In this document: positions 17,493 through 26,618 of the stretch, in pieces | Position numbering within the stretch: the stretch's first letter is position 1 | Layout of the letters: each line of letters opens with the position of its first letter | Origin: Clostridium_AM tanneri | Lineage (GTDB): Bacteria > Bacillota > Clostridia > Clostridiales > Clostridiaceae | Length of the DNA: 64,000 nucleotides | Assembly: GCF_033659955.1 (NCBI RefSeq) | Contig: NZ_JARUJP010000003.1 | Span: 171,022 to 235,021, forward strand | Direction of reading: 5' to 3' | Notes under the pieces: model-generated | Seen by the model: only the letters and a program-made list of their open reading frames with translations | What the model was told of the DNA's origin: nothing | The model's database searches: none | Position numbers and translations under genes: made by a program

Positions 17493-18767
17493 GTGGCTAA
17501 AATAGGATTACCCTATCACAAAAAAATTATGGAAATAGAAATAGAAGATAAGAACCTTGTTGGAATTTTAGAGTCAAAGGCAGCAGAATACAGAACTGAT
17601 TCGAGTCAGGAACAAATTGTAGAAAGAGCATTAGACAACCCTATATCAAGTGATAAGCTTGAAGATTTAGTAAAAGGCAAAAATAACATGGTTATTATAA
17701 CCAGTGATCATACAAGACCAGTTCCAAGTAAGATTACAATGCCTATATTACTAAAAAGGATAAGAGACATAAGTCCCAATATTGATATAAAAATTCTTAT
17801 AGCAACAGGATTTCATAGGGCTTCTACCAGGGAAGAGCTTATAAATAAATTTGGGAAGGAAATTGTAGAGAAGGAACAGATATTAATACATGACTCGCAA
17901 GATGATAGCAGCATGGTTAAACTGGGAATACTTCCTTCTGGAGGAGAGCTTATAATAAATAAATTAGCTGTGGAAACCGAGCTATTAATTGCAGAAGGAT
18001 TTATCGAAGCTCATTTCTTTGCAGGTTTTTCTGGCGGAAGAAAAAGTGTATTACCGGGAATTGCATCAGCAAAGACTGTTATGGCAAATCATTGCTCAGA
18101 ATTTATAGCTAGTCCTTATGCAAGAACAGGTATACTCAAAAACAATCCCATACACAAAGACATGCTTTATGCCGCAGAAAAGGCTAAATTAGCTTTTATA
18201 TTAAATGTAGTAATAGATAGTGAAAAGAGAATTATAAATGCAGTAGCAGGACACAGTGAGTTTGCTCATGAGGAAGGCTGTAAATTTGTTATGGAACTAT
18301 CAGAGATAGATAGAGTTAAGGCAGATATAGTAGTTTCAACTAATGGCGGTTATCCGCTAGATCAGAATATATACCAATCCGTTAAGGGAATGACTGCTGC
18401 AGAGGCTACTTGTAATGAAGGTGGAGTGATAATTATGGTATCCGCCTGCAATGATGGACATGGAGGACAATCCTTTTACGATAATCTAGCTAATGCAAAA
18501 TCACCGAGAGAGCTTTTAGATAGGATAGCTAAAGTGCCGAGAAATGAAACTGTACCAGATCAATGGGAATTTCAAATATTAGCTAGAATGCTTGATAAGT
18601 ATACAGTTATATTGGTTACAGATATGTGTGACCCTAAAATGATAAAAAATATGCACATGGAACATGCCTACAGCTTTAAGGAGGCACTTAACAGGGCTTA
18701 TGAATTAAAGGGTAAGGATGCAAAGGTGGCGGTTATTCCTGATGGAGTATCCGTTATAGTTAGATAA
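17493..18767 (+). CDS. larA: LarA-family nickel-pincer racemase, probably lactate racemase
   Basis: A 424-aa cytosolic enzyme expected to interconvert D- and L-lactate, feeding the downstream dehydrogenase. LarA landmarks are visible: 'TSDHTRPVP' with the catalytic His, 'ATGFHRAST', and 'EAHFFAGFSGGRKSVLPGIAS', which carries the second catalytic His and the Lys that binds the pincer cofactor. It starts at GTG after GGAGGAG. The cofactor genes larB, larC and larE are not in this window. Some LarA homologues act on other 2-hydroxyacids; the operon supports lactate. Confidence 0.9.
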   Translation: MAKIGLPYHKKIMEIEIEDKNLVGILESKAAEYRTDSSQEQIVERALDNPISSDKLEDLVKGKNNMVIITSDHTRPVPSKITMPILLKRIRDISPNIDIKILIATGFHRASTREELINKFGKEIVEKEQILIHDSQDDSSMVKLGILPSGGELIINKLAVETELLIAEGFIEAHFFAGFSGGRKSVLPGIASAKTVMANHCSEFIASPYARTGILKNNPIHKDMLYAAEKAKLAFILNVVIDSEKRIINAVAGHSEFAHEEGCKFVMELSEIDRVKADIVVSTNGGYPLDQNIYQSVKGMTAAEATCNEGGVIIMVSACNDGHGGQSFYDNLANAKSPRELLDRIAKVPRNETVPDQWEFQILARMLDKYTVILVTDMCDPKMIKNMHMEHAYSFKEALNRAYELKGKDAKVAVIPDGVSVIVR

Positions 18768-18797
18768 TTAGGATTTAAAAAAATTGGAGGTATAGAT

Positions 18798-19586
18798 ATG
18801 GATATTTTAGTATGTATAAAACAGGTGCCAGGAACTACAAAGGTAGAAGTAGACCCAGTAACTGGAGTGTTAAAAAGAGATGGAGTAGATTCAAAGATGA
18901 ATCCATATGACCTGTATGCTTTAGAAACAGCATTAAGAATAAGGGAAGAAGAAGGTGGTACCGTTAAAGTAATCAGTATGGGACCACCACAGGCAGCGGA
19001 AGCAATTAAGGAAGCTTATATGATGGGAGCAGATGAGGGAGTACTTCTTTCAGATAGAAAATTTGCAGGAGCAGACGTAATCGCAACTTCTTATACATTG
19101 TCACAAGGTGTAAAGAAAATGGGTAATATAGATTTAATACTTTGTGGAAAACAGACAACAGATGGAGATACAGCTCAGGTAGGACCGGAAATGGCTGAAT
19201 ATTTGGGAATACCCCATATATCAAATGTGTTAAAGATAGAGGAAATAAAGAAGGATTCAATAGTAGTGGAAATGGATATGCCTAATACTATTGAAGTAGC
19301 AAGAATAAAGTTTCCTTGCCTACTTACAGTGGAGAAGGAGATATTTCAACCAAGACTTCCATCCTATAGAAAGAAATTAGAGACAAAGGATAGAGAAATT
19401 AGAATCCTAGGTTTAAAAGATTTTGAGGACCAAAATGAAAAGAAGTATGGACTAAATGGATCACCAACACAGGTAGAAAGAATATTTCCACCAGAAGTAA
19501 ATACAGATAAAGAAATGTGGACTGGAACTGGAGAAGAATTGGGAAATAGGTTAACTAAAAAGCTTAAAGAGCTTAAGTTTATTTAA
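18798..19586 (+). CDS. etfB: Electron transfer flavoprotein beta subunit, LctB-type
   Basis: A 262-aa EtfB that forms a heterodimer with the EtfA encoded next. 'MDILVCIKQVPGTTKVEVDP' and 'DLILCGKQTTDGDTAQVGP' are the typical nucleotide-fold segments, and 'VEMDMPNTIEVARIKFPCLLTVEKE' precedes the signature region. With the FAD dehydrogenase it forms the Ldh-Etf complex, which oxidises lactate to pyruvate with NAD while consuming reduced ferredoxin (electron confurcation, established in Acetobacterium woodii). The third gene of the operon. Confidence 0.94.
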   Translation: MDILVCIKQVPGTTKVEVDPVTGVLKRDGVDSKMNPYDLYALETALRIREEEGGTVKVISMGPPQAAEAIKEAYMMGADEGVLLSDRKFAGADVIATSYTLSQGVKKMGNIDLILCGKQTTDGDTAQVGPEMAEYLGIPHISNVLKIEEIKKDSIVVEMDMPNTIEVARIKFPCLLTVEKEIFQPRLPSYRKKLETKDREIRILGLKDFEDQNEKKYGLNGSPTQVERIFPPEVNTDKEMWTGTGEELGNRLTKKLKELKFI

Positions 19587-19662
19587 GATAATTATTCCTT
19601 TTAAAAAAGAACTTATAATTTAAAAGTAGAAAATATGACAAAAAGATGTGGAGGAATGAAAA

Positions 19663-20862
19663 GTGGGTAGATTGTTAGTAAATCAGGAGAAGTTAACTCC
19701 TTCAATTATAGAAGAATTAATGAATGTATGTCCATTTTCAGCTATGGAAGAAAAGGATGGAAAAATTGAAATCAATGCTGCTTGTAAGATGTGTAAGCTT
19801 TGTGTGAAAAAGGGACCAGCAGGAGTAATGGAATTTATTGAAGATGAAGAAGTTGCTATTGATAAGAGCCTATGGAAGGGAATAGCTGTGTACGTAGACC
19901 ATGTAGAAGGTGAAATACACCCTGTAACCTATGAACTTATAGGTAAAGGAAGGGAATTAGCAGAAAAAATTAATCATCCAGTATATGCTGTATTTGTAGG
20001 ACAGGGTATTAAGGATAGGGCTAAGGAACTACTACATTATGGAGTAGATGAAGTATTCCTATATGATTATGAAGAATTAAAGGACTTCAGAATAGAGCCA
20101 TATACAGCAGCAGTGGAAGACTTTATAAATAAGGTTAAACCATCTACACTATTAGTTGGAGCAACAACTGTAGGAAGGTCTCTTGCACCAAGAGTAGCGG
20201 CAAGGTTTAGAACTGGATTAACAGCAGACTGTACAGTACTTGATATAAAGGAAAACACAGATTTAGTTCAGATTAGACCAGCCTTTGGCGGAAATATAAT
20301 GGCACAGATTTTAAATCCAAATAATAGACCACAGCTTGCAACAGTAAGATATAAGGTAATGAATGCACCACAGAGGGCTGAGGAAGAATCAGGAAAAGTA
20401 ATAGAATGTGAACTAGATAGCTCAAAGCTCCACTCAAATATAGAGGTATTAAAGGTAACTAAAAAAGAAGCAGAAATAGGTATATCTGAGGCAGAAGTTA
20501 TAGTGGTTGCAGGAAGAGGAATTAAGGCAGAAAGAGACTTAGAAATGATAAGAGAGTTGGCAAACTTACTTGGTGGACAGGTAGCTGTTACAAGGCCTAT
20601 GATAGAAGCAGGTTGGGGAGATGCAAAACGTCAAATAGGTTTAAGTGGAAGAACAGTAAAACCAAAGCTTATAATAACCTGTGGAGTATCCGGTTCAGTA
20701 CAGTTTGTAGCAGGAATGAAGGGTTCAGATTGTATAATTGCCATAAACAAAGATCCGAAAGCTTCCATATTCAATGTAGCTCACTATGGAATAGTAGGAG
20801 ATATTTATGAAGTAGTCCCAAAATTGATAAATAATATTAAAGAAGGAAAAGGGATAGCTTAA
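19663..20862 (+). CDS. etfA: Electron transfer flavoprotein alpha subunit with ferredoxin-like N-terminus, LctC-type
   Basis: A 399-aa EtfA, GTG start behind GGAGG. The first 60 residues carry a cysteine set, 'VCPFSA' and 'CKMCKLC', of the [4Fe-4S] N-terminal extension seen in lactate- and caffeyl-CoA-linked EtfA proteins. The C-terminal FAD domain shows 'GRGIKAERDLEMIRELAN', 'VTRPMIEAGW', 'GLSGRTVKPKLIITCGVSGS' and 'INKDPKASIF'. It pairs with the preceding EtfB. The gap to the dehydrogenase gene is 13 bp. Confidence 0.95.
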   Translation: MGRLLVNQEKLTPSIIEELMNVCPFSAMEEKDGKIEINAACKMCKLCVKKGPAGVMEFIEDEEVAIDKSLWKGIAVYVDHVEGEIHPVTYELIGKGRELAEKINHPVYAVFVGQGIKDRAKELLHYGVDEVFLYDYEELKDFRIEPYTAAVEDFINKVKPSTLLVGATTVGRSLAPRVAARFRTGLTADCTVLDIKENTDLVQIRPAFGGNIMAQILNPNNRPQLATVRYKVMNAPQRAEEESGKVIECELDSSKLHSNIEVLKVTKKEAEIGISEAEVIVVAGRGIKAERDLEMIRELANLLGGQVAVTRPMIEAGWGDAKRQIGLSGRTVKPKLIITCGVSGSVQFVAGMKGSDCIIAINKDPKASIFNVAHYGIVGDIYEVVPKLINNIKEGKGIA

Positions 20863-20875
20863 GGAGGGAAAGACT

Positions 20876-22282
20876 ATGAGCAATAATGAATATACAAAAA
20901 TAAATAAAAAGGATATTGAGTTTTTAGTAAGTATAGTAGGGGAAGATAGAGTTTATGTAGGAGAGAATATAAATGAAGATTTTAGCCATGACGAGTTAGG
21001 TGGAGTAAGTAGAATGCCAGAAGTTATGGTAGAGGTATTAAGTACAGAAGAGGTTTCCAGTATAATGACTTATGCCTATGAAAATAGTATTCCTGTGGTT
21101 GCTAGAGGGTCAGGAACTGGACTAGTTGGAGCATCTGTTCCTATATACGGTGGAATAATGATTAATTTAACTAAAATGAATAGAATTCTTGAGTTAGATG
21201 AAGAAAATCTCACATTAACTTTAGAACCGGGAGTTCTTTTAATGGAGATTGGTAAGTTTGTAGAGGAACATGACTTGTTTTATCCACCAGATCCAGGTGA
21301 AAAATCAGCAACTATAGGTGGAAACATAAACACAAATGCTGGTGGAATGAGAGCTGTTAAGTATGGAGTTACAAGAGACTATGTAAGAGGGCTAACAGTA
21401 GTACTTCCAACAGGAAAGGTAATAGAAGTTGGCGGAAAGGTAGTTAAAAATAGTTCAGGATATAGCATAAAGGACTTAATCTGTGGTTCTGAGGGAACCT
21501 TAGGAATAGTTACAAAGGCTGTACTCAGATTACTACCATTGCCAAAGAAATCAATAAGTTTACTTATTCCTTTCCCTAATCTAGATATGGCAATAAATAC
21601 AGTACCTAAGATTATAAAATCAAAATCAATACCAACAGCAGTAGAGTTTATGCAGAGGGAAGTAATACTTGCAGCAGAAGAGTTTTTAGGCAAGAAGTTC
21701 CCAGATAACTCTTCCGATGCATATTTGCTTTTAACTTTCGATGGCAATAGTAAAGAAGATATAGAAAAAGACTATGAAAAGGTTGCTAATATCTGTCTGG
21801 AAGAGGGAGCACTAGATGTATATATTACAGATACTGATGAGAGAAAGGAAGCGGTATGGTCAGCTAGAGGTGCTTTCCTTGAAGCGGTAAAGGCCACAAC
21901 TACAGAAATGGATGAATGTGATGTTGTAGTTCCAAGAAACAGGGTGGCAGAGTTTGTTAAGTATACTGATGAGCTTCAGAAAGAATTTAATGTAAGAATA
22001 AGAAGCTTTGGTCATGCCGGTGATGGAAATTTACATGTCTATGTGTTAAGAGACGAATTAGGTCAGCAGCAGTGGGATAAAAAACTTAAAGATGTATTTG
22101 AATGTATGTATAAGAAGTCTGTAGAGTTAAATGGACAGGTGTCAGGGGAACACGGTATTGGATATGCTAAGAAATCATATCTATTTGAACAGTATGGTAG
22201 TGAATATATGAGTTTAATGAAGGGAATAAAACTAGCTTTTGATCCTAAGAATATTTTAAACCCTGGTAAGGTATGTCAGTAG
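20876..22282 (+). CDS. lctD: FAD-dependent lactate dehydrogenase, LctD/GlcD family
   Basis: A 468-aa flavoprotein with a PCMH-type FAD domain (about 40-220; 'VVARGSGTGLVGASVP', 'PPDPGEKSATIGGNINTNAGG', 'SEGTLGIVTKAVL') and a C-terminal FAD-oxidase domain with the conserved 'FGHAGDGNLHV' and 'GQVSGEHGIG' histidines. It is the catalytic subunit of the Etf-linked lactate dehydrogenase. D- or L-specificity cannot be read from sequence; the neighbouring racemase would make either usable. The last gene of the operon, followed by a strong terminator. Confidence 0.93.
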   Translation: MSNNEYTKINKKDIEFLVSIVGEDRVYVGENINEDFSHDELGGVSRMPEVMVEVLSTEEVSSIMTYAYENSIPVVARGSGTGLVGASVPIYGGIMINLTKMNRILELDEENLTLTLEPGVLLMEIGKFVEEHDLFYPPDPGEKSATIGGNINTNAGGMRAVKYGVTRDYVRGLTVVLPTGKVIEVGGKVVKNSSGYSIKDLICGSEGTLGIVTKAVLRLLPLPKKSISLLIPFPNLDMAINTVPKIIKSKSIPTAVEFMQREVILAAEEFLGKKFPDNSSDAYLLLTFDGNSKEDIEKDYEKVANICLEEGALDVYITDTDERKEAVWSARGAFLEAVKATTTEMDECDVVVPRNRVAEFVKYTDELQKEFNVRIRSFGHAGDGNLHVYVLRDELGQQQWDKKLKDVFECMYKKSVELNGQVSGEHGIGYAKKSYLFEQYGSEYMSLMKGIKLAFDPKNILNPGKVCQ

Positions 22283-22313
22283 CCTTCAAAATATAAAATG
22301 TAAATTATATTAT

Positions 22314-22348
22314 AAAGCAGGAGTATATAGTTACTCTTGCTTTTTTTA
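22314..22348 (+). terminator. Terminator of the lactate operon
   Basis: The stem AAGCAGGAGTA / TACTCTTGCTT is followed by seven T. Confidence 0.9.
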
Positions 22349-22436
22349 TTATGTAGTTATTGTGAATAAAAACAAAAATAAGCGTAAAAATAACTATAGC
22401 TTTAAAATAAAAATTCTTCAACAAGGAGGAGATATT

Positions 22437-22643
22437 TTGACAGTTGGATCAAACGTAAAGCAAACTTTGGTTAACTTGAAGAGTGCTCAAAGTACTTTGA
22501 GAATCTATTCTATACAAACACAAGATAGGAAAGCAAAGAATGCCTACAGAGAGGCGTTAAAGATAACTGAAGAAGTCCTTCAGGACTTAGAAAAAAGATT
22601 AAAGGCTATACAGCTTCAAGAACCACAGTATAAGGGGAATTAA
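22437..22643 (+). CDS. DUF1657 protein, first gene of spoVA2mob-like operon
   Basis: A 68-aa helical protein. TTG at 22437 is chosen because AAGGAGGAG lies just before it and the protein then starts MTVGSNVKQTL, matching the sister protein at 25467 (MTVGTQMQQAI) in start and length. DUF1657 proteins of unknown function occur in spoVA2mob operons of spore formers. It probably acts in the forespore or spore membrane environment, by context. Confidence 0.85.
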   Translation: MTVGSNVKQTLVNLKSAQSTLRIYSIQTQDRKAKNAYREALKITEEVLQDLEKRLKAIQLQEPQYKGN

Positions 22644-22655
22644 TCGGAGGTAGTC

Positions 22656-23516
22656 ATGAAAACTTGGGTGATTGTGTTATTTAGGTCTATAGGTTTATTT
22701 TTTTTGACTCTTATTTTAGTTAAAATTTTAGGAAGAAAAGGTCAGGCTAAAATTACGCCTTTTAGCTTTATTAACTACTCTGTGATTGGTATCTTAGTTT
22801 CTTTAGTATCCTTAAATTTAATATCAAACTGGGTATTTGGAGTTATAGCGTTGGCAGTATGGATTTTTATGCCTATAGCATTAGATTATTTAGCTATGAA
22901 AAGTAAGTTCATATATGACTTAATAAATGGAAAAGAAGTGGTGGTTATAAAGGAAGGTAAGGTGATGGAGGAAAACCTAAAGTCCTCAAGGTTTACTGGT
23001 GAAGACCTTCTAAGGGGATTAAGATCTAAGAATGTATTTAGTTTGGCAGATGTAGAATTTGCGGTAATGGAGTCAACGGGAGACTTAAATGTAATTTTGA
23101 AATCAGATAAAAAACCTGTTACTCCAAAGGACTTAGGAATAAAGGTATCTCCTCAAACAGCACCTCAAACAGTTATTTTAGATGGGAACGTAATAAATGA
23201 ATCTCTAGCTAACCTAGGGTTGAATCAAGGATGGCTAAATGCTCAGTTAGAAAATATGGGAGTAACCTTAGACAACGTGTTTATAGGTCAAGTGAATTCT
23301 AGTGGTGAGCTATACGTGGATCTTTTTGATGATGTAATACAACTTCCTCAAACTAATGTTAGGGAGTTATTATATGCAAGCATTGAAAAAAGTGCAGCAG
23401 ATCTTATGAAGTACGCATTAGAAACAGAAAACCAGAAGGCAAAGGCTATGTATATTAATAATGCTAATAGACTAAAAAAAGTAATGGAAAAATTAGAGCC
23501 ACATTTACTACGTTAG
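22656..23516 (+). CDS. DUF421 (YetF-like) membrane protein fused to a DUF1657-like tail
   Basis: A 286-aa protein. Three membrane helices (about 5-25, 33-53, 60-78) are followed by the soluble DUF421 domain (80-215; 'GKVMEENLKSSRFTGEDLLRGLR', 'KPVTPKDLG', 'VILDGNVINESL'). The last 45 residues, 'SAADLMKYALETENQKAK' and on, match the pattern of DUF1657 (SAAATMKTFALQTEDKQAK in the protein at 25467), so this is a fusion. It lies 12 bp behind the DUF1657 gene and 12 bp before spoVAC. Confidence 0.85.
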   Translation: MKTWVIVLFRSIGLFFLTLILVKILGRKGQAKITPFSFINYSVIGILVSLVSLNLISNWVFGVIALAVWIFMPIALDYLAMKSKFIYDLINGKEVVVIKEGKVMEENLKSSRFTGEDLLRGLRSKNVFSLADVEFAVMESTGDLNVILKSDKKPVTPKDLGIKVSPQTAPQTVILDGNVINESLANLGLNQGWLNAQLENMGVTLDNVFIGQVNSSGELYVDLFDDVIQLPQTNVRELLYASIEKSAADLMKYALETENQKAKAMYINNANRLKKVMEKLEPHLLR

Positions 23517-23528
23517 AAGGTGATAAAA

Positions 23529-24008
23529 ATGTCTAATAAAAAAAAGAAGAAGTTAACACCGGCTCAGCAGCAATATCAAAAACTAGCTCAAGAAAAAGAA
23601 CCACAAAGAGCTGTCTTACGAAATTGCATTAGAGCATTTATAAGTGGGGGAATAATATGTACTATTGGTCAAGCAATACAATACATATTCATAAAATACT
23701 TTCATTTTAGTGAAGCTACAGCTGGAAACCCTACTTCAGCAGTTGTAATTATCGCGACAGTTTTACTAACAGGTTTTGGTGTCTTTGACCATATTGCTCA
23801 GTGGGCTGGAGCAGGAACAGCTATTCCAGTAACTGGCTTTGCCAATTCAATAGCTTCCACTGCTATTGAACATAAAAGTGAGGGGTATGTACTAGGAGTC
23901 GGTGGAAATATGTTTAAATTAGCAGGTTCAGTAATTACTTTTGGAGTTTTTTCAGCTTTTATAGTTGGAATAATTAAAATTACTTTTAAGTGGTTAGGTG
24001 GGATGTAA
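23529..24008 (+). CDS. spoVAC: Stage V sporulation protein AC
   Basis: A 159-aa forespore inner-membrane protein of the SpoVA channel that loads and releases dipicolinic acid. A lysine-rich N-terminus (SNKKKKKLTPAQQQYQ) precedes four hydrophobic segments with 'GGIICTIGQAIQ', 'GVFDHIAQWAGAGTAIPVTGFANS' and 'GVGGNMFKLAGSVI', all typical of SpoVAC. ATG 23529 follows GAAGGTG. The next gene starts on the base after the stop codon. Confidence 0.95.
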   Translation: MSNKKKKKLTPAQQQYQKLAQEKEPQRAVLRNCIRAFISGGIICTIGQAIQYIFIKYFHFSEATAGNPTSAVVIIATVLLTGFGVFDHIAQWAGAGTAIPVTGFANSIASTAIEHKSEGYVLGVGGNMFKLAGSVITFGVFSAFIVGIIKITFKWLGGM

Positions 24009-25010
24009 ATGATTAAGGGGCATCAATCATGGGTGTTTAATTCTAAGCCTGTTATTATTTCCTCCTCTGCAGTAGGAGGGCCTTTTGAAGCTAAAGGTAA
24101 TCTGGCGGAAGATTTTGATATTCTTCATGATGATATATGGCTAGGTCAAGATAGTTTTGAAAAATCAGAAAAAAAGTTATTAGAGGAAGCCTGTGAAATA
24201 GCGATTAAAAAGGGAAAAGTTAAAAAAGAGGACATAAATTTCATGATAAGTGGGGATTTAATGAATCAAATAATTACTAGTAGTTTTGCTGCAAGAACTT
24301 TAGCTATACCTTATCTTGGCATATTTGGTGCCTGTTCTAGTTCTATGGAAGGCTTAGCTTTGGCAGCACAGTTGGTAGATAGCGGAGCAGCACAATATGT
24401 TGTATGTGGCACAGCTAGTCACAATGCTGCAGCAGAAAAGCAATTTAGATATCCTACAGAGTATGGCGGACAAAAGCCACCTACTGCTCAGTGGACTGTA
24501 ACGGGAGCCGGTGCTGCGCTGGTATCTAGGGAAGGAAATGGTCCTAGAATAACCTCTGCAACTATTGGTAAGGTGGTTGACATGGGAATTTCTGATCCCT
24601 TTAATATGGGAGCTGCAATGGCACCAGCAGCAGTGGATACTATAGAAGCTCACTTTAGAGACTTGAATATTGATCCTACCTATTATGACTTAATTTCTAC
24701 TGGTGATTTAGGCAAGATAGGTCATGAAATTGCAGCAGAATTATTAAGAAAAGATGGTTTGAAAATCCCTGAAGATATTTTAACGGATTGCGGTACTTTA
24801 ATGTATAGAAAGGATCAGCCAGTATTTGCAGGAGCAAGTGGTTGTGCTTGTGCTGCTACAGTAACTTATGGACACTTTTTAAATAGAATGAAAAAAGGAG
24901 AATTAAAAAGAATTTTAGTAATCGCAACAGGTGCTTTACTATCACCAATGTCCTATCAACAAAAGGAAAGTATACCAGGTGTTGCTCATGCAGTTTCCAT
25001 TGAAATATAA
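24009..25010 (+). CDS. spoVAD: Stage V sporulation protein AD
   Basis: A 333-aa soluble protein with a thiolase-like fold that binds dipicolinic acid at the spore inner membrane. Family segments 'SSAVGGPFEAKGNLA', 'GIFGACSSSMEGLALAA', 'GTASHNAAAEKQFRYPTEYG' and 'TGDLGKIGHEIAAELL' are present and the length is normal. It abuts spoVAC directly, which implies translational coupling. Confidence 0.96.
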   Translation: MIKGHQSWVFNSKPVIISSSAVGGPFEAKGNLAEDFDILHDDIWLGQDSFEKSEKKLLEEACEIAIKKGKVKKEDINFMISGDLMNQIITSSFAARTLAIPYLGIFGACSSSMEGLALAAQLVDSGAAQYVVCGTASHNAAAEKQFRYPTEYGGQKPPTAQWTVTGAGAALVSREGNGPRITSATIGKVVDMGISDPFNMGAAMAPAAVDTIEAHFRDLNIDPTYYDLISTGDLGKIGHEIAAELLRKDGLKIPEDILTDCGTLMYRKDQPVFAGASGCACAATVTYGHFLNRMKKGELKRILVIATGALLSPMSYQQKESIPGVAHAVSIEI

Positions 25011-25030
25011 AAGTGAGGTGTTTAACCGTT

Positions 25031-25384
25031 ATGGAAAAATTTATTTGGGCATTCATTATAGGTGGAGGAATATGTGTAATTGGTCAGCTTATGATGGATG
25101 TGCTGAAACTTACACCGGCTCACACAACTACTACTTTAGTGGTAATAGGAGCTATACTTGGAGGTTTTGGTTTATATGAGCCTCTGGTAAAGTTTGCTGG
25201 CGCTGGGGCATCTCTTCCTATAAGCAGTTTTGGAAATGCTTTAGTAAAAGGGGCTCTTATGGAGGGTGAAAAAAATGGAATAGTAGGAGTGTTAACTGGA
25301 ATTTTTGAAGTAACCAGTGCCGGCATTTCTGCTGCAATAATATTTGGATTTTTAGGAGCCCTAATTTTTAAACCAAAGGGATAA
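25031..25384 (+). CDS. spoVAE: Stage V sporulation protein AE (AEb type)
   Basis: A 117-aa membrane protein with four hydrophobic stretches; 'FIIGGGICVIGQLMMD', 'GFGLYEPLVKFAGAGASLPISSFGNAL' and 'GVLTGIFEVTSAGISAAI' are SpoVAEb hallmarks. ATG 25031 is preferred over GTG 25013; GAGGTG lies 10 bases before it. It completes the spoVAC-AD-AE core of the operon. Confidence 0.94.
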   Translation: MEKFIWAFIIGGGICVIGQLMMDVLKLTPAHTTTTLVVIGAILGGFGLYEPLVKFAGAGASLPISSFGNALVKGALMEGEKNGIVGVLTGIFEVTSAGISAAIIFGFLGALIFKPKG

Positions 25385-25466
25385 CTAGTTAATACCAGTT
25401 ATAAACTTCTATTTTCAATATATAAGTTTTATCTGGCAAATATATAATTTTTAGGAGGTCATAAAA

Positions 25467-25673
25467 ATGACAGTAGGAACACAAATGCAACAAGCAATAG
25501 CAGGAATTCAAAGTGCTGCAGCTACAATGAAAACTTTTGCTCTACAAACTGAGGATAAACAGGCAAAGCAGGATTTTCAGAACATAGCTAAAACACTTGA
25601 TGATGCACTGAACACTTTACAGGGAAGACAACAATACATTGAGCAGCAAGAGCCACAGTATAAACAACAGTAA
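25467..25673 (+). CDS. DUF1657 protein, second copy
   Basis: A 68-aa helical protein with strong TAGGAGG site. It is a paralogue of the product at 22437 and ends in the same motif, 'QEPQYK'. The position after spoVAE and before a second DUF421 gene matches the spoVA2mob layout. Function unknown. Confidence 0.88.
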   Translation: MTVGTQMQQAIAGIQSAAATMKTFALQTEDKQAKQDFQNIAKTLDDALNTLQGRQQYIEQQEPQYKQQ

Positions 25674-25740
25674 TTTTTAATTACATAAGGACTAATTTGC
25701 TTTGTTCTTATAAACTTTGAAAGAAAATGGTTTTTACTAG

Positions 25741-25780
25741 GAGAAAACTGAAGGTACCTGCTTTCAGATTTTCTCTTATT
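25741..25780 (+). terminator. Hairpin inside the spoVA2mob-like operon
   Basis: The stem GAGAAAA.CTGAA / TTCAG.TTTTCTC, with one unpaired A, is followed by TTATT. It may attenuate expression of the downstream DUF421 gene or protect the upstream mRNA. Confidence 0.5.
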
Positions 25781-25836
25781 ATAAACTACAATTTACATAA
25801 ATAAGTAAAAACTTTTAAGAATTGAGGTGATTTTCT

Positions 25837-26538
25837 TTGCATGAAAGCCTTATAGTTTTAGTAAGAGGAATAATTGGTTTCTTTACATTACTTATTTTTG
25901 CCCGTCTACTAGGCAAGCAGCAGGTCAGTCAACTTACCTTTTTTGACTATGTACTCGGTATCACCATAGGTTCTACCGCATCCTCCTTAACTACAGACTT
26001 GACTTCTACTGCTTGGGCACATTGGGTAGGATTATTTACATGGACAGCAACTTGTTATTGCATTCAATGGATATCGTTAAAATCTAAAAAGGCATCGGTG
26101 TATCTTGATGATAAACCTACAATTGTAATGGCAAATGGACAGATATTAGAGGAAGCTATGAAAAACAAAAGATACAGATTATCTGACCTACTGGAACAAC
26201 TTAGAGAAAAGGGAGTATTTGATTTAGAAGAAGTAGACTTTGCCATATTAGAGAAAGACGGACAGTTATCAGTACTGAAAAAGGCTGAATACCAACCGGT
26301 TACACCAAAGGATATGAAACTTCCAACTAATGATGGAAGCGGTATGAGTATTCAACTAATATATGATGGCATAATAATTGAGGAAAATTTAAAATCGATA
26401 AAAAAAGATAAGCAGTGGTTAAAAAATGAGCTAAAGAAAAATGGAGTGAAGAGTCCTTCAGAAGTCTTTGCAGTCAGCATAAATACTGGAGGTCAATTAT
26501 ACATAGACAGATATAAGGATAATCGTAAGCCAAACTAA
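25837..26538 (+). CDS. DUF421 (YetF-like) membrane protein
   Basis: A 233-aa protein starting at TTG six bases after GAGGTGA. Two to three N-terminal membrane helices (about 5-22, 33-50, 58-72; 'DYVLGITIGSTASSL') precede the soluble domain ('GQILEEAMKNKRYRLSDLLEQLREKGVF', 'YQPVTPKDMKLPT', 'IYDGIIIEENL'). It lacks the DUF1657-like tail of its paralogue at 22656. It may modify SpoVA2mob function; the mechanism is unknown. Confidence 0.88.
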   Translation: MHESLIVLVRGIIGFFTLLIFARLLGKQQVSQLTFFDYVLGITIGSTASSLTTDLTSTAWAHWVGLFTWTATCYCIQWISLKSKKASVYLDDKPTIVMANGQILEEAMKNKRYRLSDLLEQLREKGVFDLEEVDFAILEKDGQLSVLKKAEYQPVTPKDMKLPTNDGSGMSIQLIYDGIIIEENLKSIKKDKQWLKNELKKNGVKSPSEVFAVSINTGGQLYIDRYKDNRKPN

Positions 26539-26618
26539 TGTCGTCAGATATGAGCAGCCATAACCTCATATTTTTAAAGCAAGTTTTTAATAGATAGAGT
26601 TTAAGGGGAGTTGAGATT

